Assembly (NCBI GenBank): GCA_003218735.1
Contig: QHOJ01000197.1
Coordinates: forward strand, 1-10,033
Length of the DNA: 10,033 nt
Source: Verrucomicrobiota bacterium
Lineage (GTDB): Bacteria; Verrucomicrobiota; Verrucomicrobiia; Chthoniobacterales; UBA10450
Direction of reading: 5' to 3'
Below are positions 5,836 through 10,033 of this stretch, one piece after another. The notes below the pieces were generated by a model. That model had not been told where the DNA came from. It worked only from the letters and a program-made list of their open reading frames with translations, and did not search any database. Made by a program: the position numbers and the translations under genes. Within the stretch, counting starts at the first letter, position 1. Every line of letters starts with the position of its first letter.

Positions 5836-6764
5836 CGACACGCTGGAGCCGCAAAGATCTGCTTGGCCTGCGCGAATTGTCGGCCGAAGAAATCAATTTC
5901 ATTCTCGAAACCACCGACGCATTCAAACAAGTCGGGACTCGGGAAATTAAGAAAGTTCCGGCCCTACGCGGGAAAACGCTGGTAAACTTTTTCGTCGAGC
6001 CGAGCACGCGCACACGAACGTCATTTGAACTGGCGGCATTCCGGTTAAGCGCGGACGTGATCAATATCTCGGCAACAACTTCCAGCCTGACAAAAGGCGA
6101 GACGCTCAAGGACACCGCGCGAAATCTTGAGGCATTGCATGCCGATGTTCTCGTGCTGCGTCACAGTTCCGCCGGCGCGCCGCAGTTTTTGGGCAATCGG
6201 CTCAAAGCGAGTGTGATTAATGCGGGCGATGGCGCGCACGAGCATCCCACTCAAGCGCTTCTCGATCTTTACACGATCCGCGAGAAGAGGGGAAAAATCG
6301 CCGGACTGCATGTCGTGATCATCGGCGATATTTTGTTTAGTCGCGTCGCGCGCTCGAACATTTTCGGTTTGGTCAAGCTGGGCGCGCGCGTCACGCTGGT
6401 CGGACCGAGCACGCTGGTGCCGCGCGAGTTCGAAAAACTCGGTGTCGAAGTTTCGCACAAGATCGACGATGTACTTCCAAATGCCGATGTCGTGAATCTC
6501 TTGCGGATTCAGCACGAACGCCAGCGCGAGGAATATTTTCCCGGAATCGATGAGTACACTCGGTTCTTCGGCCTGACGAAAGAGCGCGCGAAGCTTTTGA
6601 AACCGGATTGTCTGATCATGCATCCCGGTCCGATCAATCGCGGCGTCGAAATCGACAGCGAAGTGGCAGATGGATTGCAGAGTGTCATTCTCGACCAAGT
6701 CACCAATGGCCTCGCCGTCCGTATGGCCGTTCTTTACCTTTGCGGAGGGATCGCTACCACGTGA
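5832..6764 (+). CDS. pyrB: Aspartate carbamoyltransferase catalytic chain
   Basis: PyrB joins carbamoyl phosphate to aspartate, the first committed step of pyrimidine synthesis. The 310-aa length is standard. Motifs: carbamoyl-phosphate site [11 protein letters not shown] (56-66), a mobile loop with TSSLTKGE and Lys88 (83-90), [12 protein letters not shown] (138-149), [12 protein letters not shown] (165-176), LRIQHER (224-230) and [12 protein letters not shown] (263-274). The start is ATG 5832: upstream in-frame codons to 5682 overlap pyrR and do not resemble the family. No pyrI regulatory-chain gene is in view, so feedback control may rest on PyrR. The gene overlaps pyrC by 4 bp. No Shine-Dalgarno sequence is visible, in line with translation coupled to pyrR. 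Confidence 0.97.
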   Translation: MTTRWSRKDLLGLRELSAEEINFILETTDAFKQVGTREIKKVPALRGKTLVNFFVEPSTRTRTSFELAAFRLSADVINISATTSSLTKGETLKDTARNLEALHADVLVLRHSSAGAPQFLGNRLKASVINAGDGAHEHPTQALLDLYTIREKRGKIAGLHVVIIGDILFSRVARSNIFGLVKLGARVTLVGPSTLVPREFEKLGVEVSHKIDDVLPNADVVNLLRIQHERQREEYFPGIDEYTRFFGLTKERAKLLKPDCLIMHPGPINRGVEIDSEVADGLQSVILDQVTNGLAVRMAVLYLCGGIATT

Positions 6765-8044
6765 GCGCGACCATCATCCGCAACGGTCGTGTGATCGATC
6801 CGGCGAATCGCCGAGATAAACTTGCCGATCTTGTGATTGTCGATGGACGAATCGCGGAGAAATCCGCAATCCGCGATCCGCAATCCGCAATTGAAGAGAT
6901 CGACGCGAGTCGATTAATCGTCGCGCCCGGCTTGATCGACATGCACGTGCATCTGCGAGAGCCCGGCTTCGGTCACAAGGAAACGATTGAGTCGGGCGCG
7001 CGCGCTGCTGCGGCCGGCGGATTTACAACAATTGTTTGCATGCCCAACACCTCGCCAGTCGCGGATACGCCGAGCACAATCGCGTGGATCAAAGAGCGCG
7101 CGGCTGCTTCGGCCTGCGTGAATGTTTTGCCAACCGGTGCGATTTCAAAGAACATTTCAGGCGAAGAATTGGGGCCGATCGGATCCCTCGCGCAGGCAGG
7201 CGTGGTCGCGATTACAGACGATGGTCATTGCATTCAAAACAACGAGCTGATGCGGCGCGCAGTTGAGTACGCGCGTATGGTAGGCGTGCCAATCCTTGAT
7301 CACTGCCAGGATTACAATCTCGTCGGCAACGGCGTCGTGCATGAGGGTTATTGGAGCACGCTGCTCGGTTTGCCGGGCTGGCCTGCCGCGGGCGAGGAAG
7401 CAATCGTGATGCGCAACATTTTGCTCGCGGACCTTTGCGGCCACCAGATTCATTGCCAGCATGTGACCACGGCGGGAAGTGTGCGGTTGCTTCGCGAAGC
7501 GCGATCGCGCGGCGTGAAGATCACTGCTGAAGTTTGTACACATCACGTCCAGCTGACCGATGAGGCGATCCAGAATTTCGACACCAACTATAAGATGAAT
7601 CCGCCGCTGCGCGCGCAGGCTGATGTGGATGCGTTGCTCGAAGGAATCGCCGACGGGACATTGTCAATCCTGGCGTCCGATCACGCGCCGCATGCGGATT
7701 TTGAAAAGGAAGTGGAGTTTGACGCCGCGCCGTTTGGGATCATCGGACTGGAAACTGAACTCGGTTTATTTCTTGATCTGCTCGTGCACAAGCATCGCAA
7801 GATCGACATCGCGCGTTTGATCGAGATGTACACGGTCGAGCCCGCGCGTTTATTGAAGATTAATGCCGGCACGTTATCGATCGGCGCACCAGCGGATGTG
7901 ACCCTGATTGATCCGGATTTAAAGTGGACGGTCAAGATCGACAGGTTGGAATCGGCGTCGCGTAATTCGCCCTTCGATGGCTGGAAAATGAAAGGCCGAG
8001 CGGTACGGACGATTGTGGGCGGGAAAACGGTTTGGAATCTGTAA
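6761..8044 (+). CDS. pyrC: Dihydroorotase, class I
   Basis: The 427-aa amidohydrolase converts carbamoyl aspartate to dihydroorotate. Metal ligands are visible: H62 and H64 in [10 protein letters not shown], Asp153 in AITDDGH, H181 in ILDHCQD, H234 in HCQHVTTAG, and catalytic D307 in [27 protein letters not shown] closes the typical small C-terminal barrel. The Asp153-type site follows the Aquifex class I enzyme, and all catalytic residues are kept, so it should be active and not just a PyrB scaffold (pseudo-DHO). The start is GTG 6761, which forms GTGA with the pyrB stop; GGAGGG lies 11 nt upstream. Longer in-frame starts from 6608 fall inside pyrB and are rejected. Residues 34-44 ([11 protein letters not shown]) are encoded by a heptamer repeat inserted in the N-terminal domain. 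Confidence 0.97.
   Translation: MSATIIRNGRVIDPANRRDKLADLVIVDGRIAEKSAIRDPQSAIEEIDASRLIVAPGLIDMHVHLREPGFGHKETIESGARAAAAGGFTTIVCMPNTSPVADTPSTIAWIKERAAASACVNVLPTGAISKNISGEELGPIGSLAQAGVVAITDDGHCIQNNELMRRAVEYARMVGVPILDHCQDYNLVGNGVVHEGYWSTLLGLPGWPAAGEEAIVMRNILLADLCGHQIHCQHVTTAGSVRLLREARSRGVKITAEVCTHHVQLTDEAIQNFDTNYKMNPPLRAQADVDALLEGIADGTLSILASDHAPHADFEKEVEFDAAPFGIIGLETELGLFLDLLVHKHRKIDIARLIEMYTVEPARLLKINAGTLSIGAPADVTLIDPDLKWTVKIDRLESASRNSPFDGWKMKGRAVRTIVGGKTVWNL
6861..6888 (+). repeat. Four tandem heptamers AATCCGC within pyrC
   Basis: Four adjoining 7-bp units read AATCCGC, AATCCGC, GATCCGC, AATCCGC. Because 7 is not a multiple of 3, the repeat codes for [11 protein letters not shown] with a 7-residue period over all three frames. 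It sits between the small-domain strand DGRIAE and [12 protein letters not shown], a surface loop of variable length in dihydroorotases, which explains why it is tolerated. Similar heptamer arrays are known as short tandemly repeated elements in other bacteria, mainly cyanobacteria. Confidence 0.9.
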
Positions 8045-8046
8045 TG

Positions 8047-8093
8047 GCAGCCGTGCTGGCTGCTTGTCTTGGAACCGCAGGCGCCACGCCTGC
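8047..8093. repeat. Two GC-rich palindromes between convergent genes (REP-like or terminator)
   Basis: First hairpin: GCAGCC (8047-8052), loop GTGCT, GGCTGC (8058-8063). Second: GCAGGCG (8077-8083), loop CCA, CGCCTGC (8087-8093). They fill the 59-bp gap between the pyrC stop and the CBS gene stop. No T-run follows on either strand, so a classic intrinsic terminator is not shown. The form (two compact palindromes between converging genes) recalls REP/BIME elements. The second one could also act as a bidirectional transcription barrier. Confidence 0.55.
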
Positions 8094-8103
8094 CGCTACA
8101 AAA

Positions 8104-8613
8104 TTACCCCGTGTATCCGCCGTGGATGTAACTTTCCAAGTGTGCGATGGTGGCGCTTTGGCACGAAATCACCCATTCCACCAAGTCGCCAATTGAGATG
8201 ACACCGCGCACCTTATCACCTTCGAGGACGGGCAAATGGCGGAAACGCTTCTCGGTCATAAGGCGCAGGCATTTTTCGACCGGCTCGTGCGGATGCGCGA
8301 CGGTCAAATTGGTTGACATGATCTCGGCGACTTTTGTTTCCCGAGAACGCTTACCGCGCAGCATAACTTTGCGGGTGTAGTCGCGTTCGGAAATCATTCC
8401 GACCAAGCGATCCCCTTCCATCACCAGCAGTGCGCCGACATTTTTATTGTCCATCATTTCGATCGCGTCAAAGACGGTCGCGTCGGGCGGGATAAAAAAA
8501 ATCTCGGCGCTCTTCTGATTCAGGATCGCGTCGATCGTGCCACGCCGGAAGGATTTCAGAATAGGCCAATACCGCCCTGCGATGCAAAACAATTCTGACG
8601 GGGCAGAAAGCAT
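8104..8613 (-). CDS. Two-CBS-domain protein
   Basis: The product has two tandem CBS domains: CBS1 at about 28-88 (FIPPDATVFDAIEMM, NVGALLVMEGDRLVGMISERDYTRKV) and CBS2 at about 95-150 (VAEIMSTNLTVAHPHEPVEKCLRLM, FRHLPVLEGDKVRGVISIGDLVEWVI). A Bateman pair of this kind usually binds adenine nucleotides and senses energy state. No catalytic or membrane domain is attached, so it is a stand-alone sensor module of unknown partner. The start is uncertain: ATG 8613 gives 169 aa with about 25 residues of non-family sequence; a TTG at about 8592 gives a shorter form. The frame also extends upstream to 8715, but that would overlap the divergent sulfotransferase gene. No clear ribosome site was found. 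Confidence 0.9.
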   Translation of the reverse strand: MLSAPSELFCIAGRYWPILKSFRRGTIDAILNQKSAEIFFIPPDATVFDAIEMMDNKNVGALLVMEGDRLVGMISERDYTRKVMLRGKRSRETKVAEIMSTNLTVAHPHEPVEKCLRLMTEKRFRHLPVLEGDKVRGVISIGDLVEWVISCQSATIAHLESYIHGGYTG

Positions 8614-8656
8614 CCCGTTCTTGCTTTTTGGGGACAAGAGAAAGAATAATCCGAAG

Positions 8657-9670
8657 ATGAGTTGGGCTTGGCCATTCAAAGCTCGCGTTGGCAACGGGCA
8701 CGATGAAGGAAACAATCGCTGTCCTGCCTGCGATGCTCGGCCCGATTTCTTGTGCGTCGGGGCTCAGAAAGGCGGAACCTCTTGGCTTTACCAACAACTA
8801 GGGTCGCATCCCGATTTCTGGATGCCTCCTATAAAAGAACTGCATTATTTTGATAAATTGAGCAGGACTAAAGCGGCTCCGCCGCGTCCTCGGGACGAGC
8901 GCGATCTTTGCTTCATGGAGGGTATAAGAAGTCTCAGTGGCCAATCGCATATCGACCTTGAGAATTATGCGCGGTTGTTCGAGCCGAAGGGGTCGCTTCT
9001 CTCTGGTGACATTTCGCCTACCTATTCCATGCTGAACGATGAGATCATTGAGCGAATCGTCAGTTACTTCCCAAACTTAAAGGTAATCTTTCTGGCACGT
9101 GATCCCGTTGACCGAGCTTGGTCGCAGTTATCCATGGGGGTACGTCTCGGGATGATCAGCCCGTTTGACGTGACTGATATCGAGGAAGTGATTCAGAATT
9201 TGCTGAACCCAGGGGTGCTCTCGCTCTCCCATCCGAGCAAGATCGTCGCGCGATGGAAACGCTATGTTCGTCCAGACCGGTTTCGCACTTATTTCTTTGA
9301 TGATCTGGAGCGAAATCCCACCGAATTGCGACGCTCCATCCTCCATTTCTTAGGCTCCGATCCAGAGAAGCCAAGTGGACGACTTAAGGCTGATTACAAC
9401 AGCGACGCGGGTAGGAAGAAACTTCGACTGACCGATAAGGTGCGGGCCCATATCGCTCGGTTTTTCAAGGACGAGCTGAGGGCCTGCGCGACGTCCTCTG
9501 TTTCTTCGCCGAGCTGGTCGACAATTTTGATCTCTTTGTCTCGTGTGACTGGGTCGCCTGAGCCTTGGCCGGAACCTGTCCACCGATATAACAAGGAAAC
9601 GCGCTCTCCCAGCACTGTAATTGCTCCTTGCGTTCGTAGTATTCCGCACGCAAATGGATCGAAGGATTGA
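8657..9670 (+). CDS. PAPS-dependent sulfotransferase family protein, C-terminus probably frameshifted
   Basis: Sulfotransferase domain 1/3 features are visible: 5'-phosphosulfate loop FLCVGAQKGGTSWLYQQL (31-48), SGDISPTYSML (117-127), and the 3'-phosphate motif VIFLARDPVDRAWSQ (143-157). RFRTYFFDDLERNP (208-221) and LGSDPE follow as in the family. It would move sulfate from PAPS to a carbohydrate or other acceptor, probably for surface glycans; the acceptor is unknown. After FFKDELRA (269-276) the frame gives a Ser/Pro-rich, unfamiliar tail to 9670 (337 aa). Dropping to the frame one base over near 9483 gives LRDVLCFFAELVDNFDLF and a stop at 9559-9561 (about 301 aa), with better codon use. 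The start is taken as ATG 8657. Short AT-richer patches contrast with its neighbours, consistent with transfer. No partner genes are in view. Confidence 0.82.
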   Translation: MSWAWPFKARVGNGHDEGNNRCPACDARPDFLCVGAQKGGTSWLYQQLGSHPDFWMPPIKELHYFDKLSRTKAAPPRPRDERDLCFMEGIRSLSGQSHIDLENYARLFEPKGSLLSGDISPTYSMLNDEIIERIVSYFPNLKVIFLARDPVDRAWSQLSMGVRLGMISPFDVTDIEEVIQNLLNPGVLSLSHPSKIVARWKRYVRPDRFRTYFFDDLERNPTELRRSILHFLGSDPEKPSGRLKADYNSDAGRKKLRLTDKVRAHIARFFKDELRACATSSVSSPSWSTILISLSRVTGSPEPWPEPVHRYNKETRSPSTVIAPCVRSIPHANGSKD

Positions 9671-9711
9671 GAACTCGTGGCCGAGTCATCGAGCCCTCGA
9701 AAGATATCAAC
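9562..9711. other. Convergent spacer between sulfotransferase and HxlR gene
   Basis: If the sulfotransferase ends at 9561, this 150-bp stretch is non-coding. It holds one small hairpin, ACTCG (9673-9677), loop TGGC, CGAGT (9682-9686), with no T-run, so only a weak terminator candidate. Nothing else is recognisable. Confidence 0.3.
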
Positions 9712-10033
9712 CTAACTCTGAACGTTCGCTTTTGCTCGCGCGCGATTTGCTTGGAGTTCCGCCAAATGCTTCTCCGACCAGCGACAAAGCGCGTGTAGCG
9801 GCTCGATCAGGGTTCGTCCCAACCTTGTGAGAGAGTATTCCACTTTTGGCGGCACGACCGGATGCACTTTGCGTTGTACCAGACCATCGCGTTCGAGGCT
9901 GCGCAGCGTTTGCGTTAACATCTTTTGCGAAATGCCACCGATCTCACGCTGAAGCACGGCATAACGTTTGGTGCCATGAGCCAGCACCTGAATGATCAGC
10001 GCGGTCCATTTGTCTGCGATCCGATCAAGGACA
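9712..10033 (-). CDS. HxlR-family winged-helix transcriptional regulator (N-terminus cut by window edge)
   Basis: The minus-strand frame enters from the right edge and gives 106 residues, starting VLDRIADKWTALIIQVLAHGTKRYAVL. This is the HxlR/MarR-like DNA-binding domain without its first 10-20 residues, including the usual N-terminal Cys-Pro region. GGISQKMLTQTLRSLERDGLV is the recognition helix segment, VPPKVEYSLTRLGRTL is the wing, and the tail ALCRWSEKH is also typical. The short Met-initiated version starting at 9987 would cut the domain and is not the real start. HxlR proteins dimerise and often sense electrophiles, oxidants or aldehydes to control a divergent oxidoreductase gene, which would lie beyond 10033. 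The stop is TAG at 9712-9714. Confidence 0.93.
   Translation of the reverse strand, partial: VLDRIADKWTALIIQVLAHGTKRYAVLQREIGGISQKMLTQTLRSLERDGLVQRKVHPVVPPKVEYSLTRLGRTLIEPLHALCRWSEKHLAELQANRARAKANVQS

Noticed and set aside
5537..6115. 192-codon minus-strand frame across pyrR/pyrB
   Set aside because: It is antisense to two well-conserved genes and has no motif.
6608..6760. In-frame upstream extension of pyrC
   Set aside because: It lies inside pyrB and reads as Arg/Ser-rich shadow; GTG 6761 overlapping the pyrB stop is the natural start.
6861..6888. Possible CRISPR-like or phase-variation array
   Set aside because: There are only four 7-bp units without spacers, and it is embedded in pyrC; a change of one unit would break the frame of an essential enzyme, so it is unlikely to be a phase switch.
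8614..8715. Upstream extension of the CBS protein
   Set aside because: The added residues do not look like family sequence and would overlap the divergent sulfotransferase start.
9465..9710. Minus-strand frame of 81 codons between the sulfotransferase and HxlR genes
   Set aside because: Low-complexity basic product with no motif, overlapping the sulfotransferase C-terminus.

Overview
The window is a gene-dense chromosomal segment of a moderately GC-rich bacterium. Gene order, the PyrR-led pyrimidine operon and the style of several proteins (Mrp ATPase without CxxC, small charged protein before pyrR, heptamer-repeat insert in PyrC) suggest a soil-type verrucomicrobial lineage. That is a guess from family resemblance, because no rRNA or other marker gene is present. 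I see no tRNA, rRNA, CRISPR, insertion sequence or phage gene.

Left part (1-2900, minus strand): a co-directional run reads from a broken YbaK/aminoacyl-tRNA deacylase gene (stop codon plus frameshift) into a long NfeD-type membrane protease (TTG start 2 bp after the ybaK remnant), a slipin/band-7 protein (4 bp gap), and the first 97 codons of an APH-kinase-like gene that runs off the left edge. NfeD plus slipin is the classic membrane protease/SPFH partner pair.

Middle (3000-5200): a 77-aa Cys/His-rich metal-binding-type protein, a small lipoprotein on the minus strand with a good -10 box, the Mrp/ApbC-type Fe-S carrier ATPase, and a 79-aa charged protein of unknown function.

Right-centre (5200-8050): pyrR-pyrB-pyrC, with PyrR regulator, aspartate carbamoyltransferase and class I dihydroorotase. 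A near-ideal PyrR RNA-binding loop ends one base before the pyrR Shine-Dalgarno sequence, with a 5-nt anti-Shine-Dalgarno just upstream. There is no room for a terminator. The genes are tightly coupled: an 8-codon ORF bridges pyrR and pyrB through two ATGA overlaps, and pyrB/pyrC overlap by GTGA. This predicts autogenous translational repression of the whole operon by UMP-PyrR, and it is the most interesting system in the window.

Right end (8050-10033): two GC-rich palindromes lie between convergent pyrC and a two-CBS-domain protein. A divergent sulfotransferase follows whose C-terminus looks frameshifted, then an HxlR-type regulator cut by the right edge.
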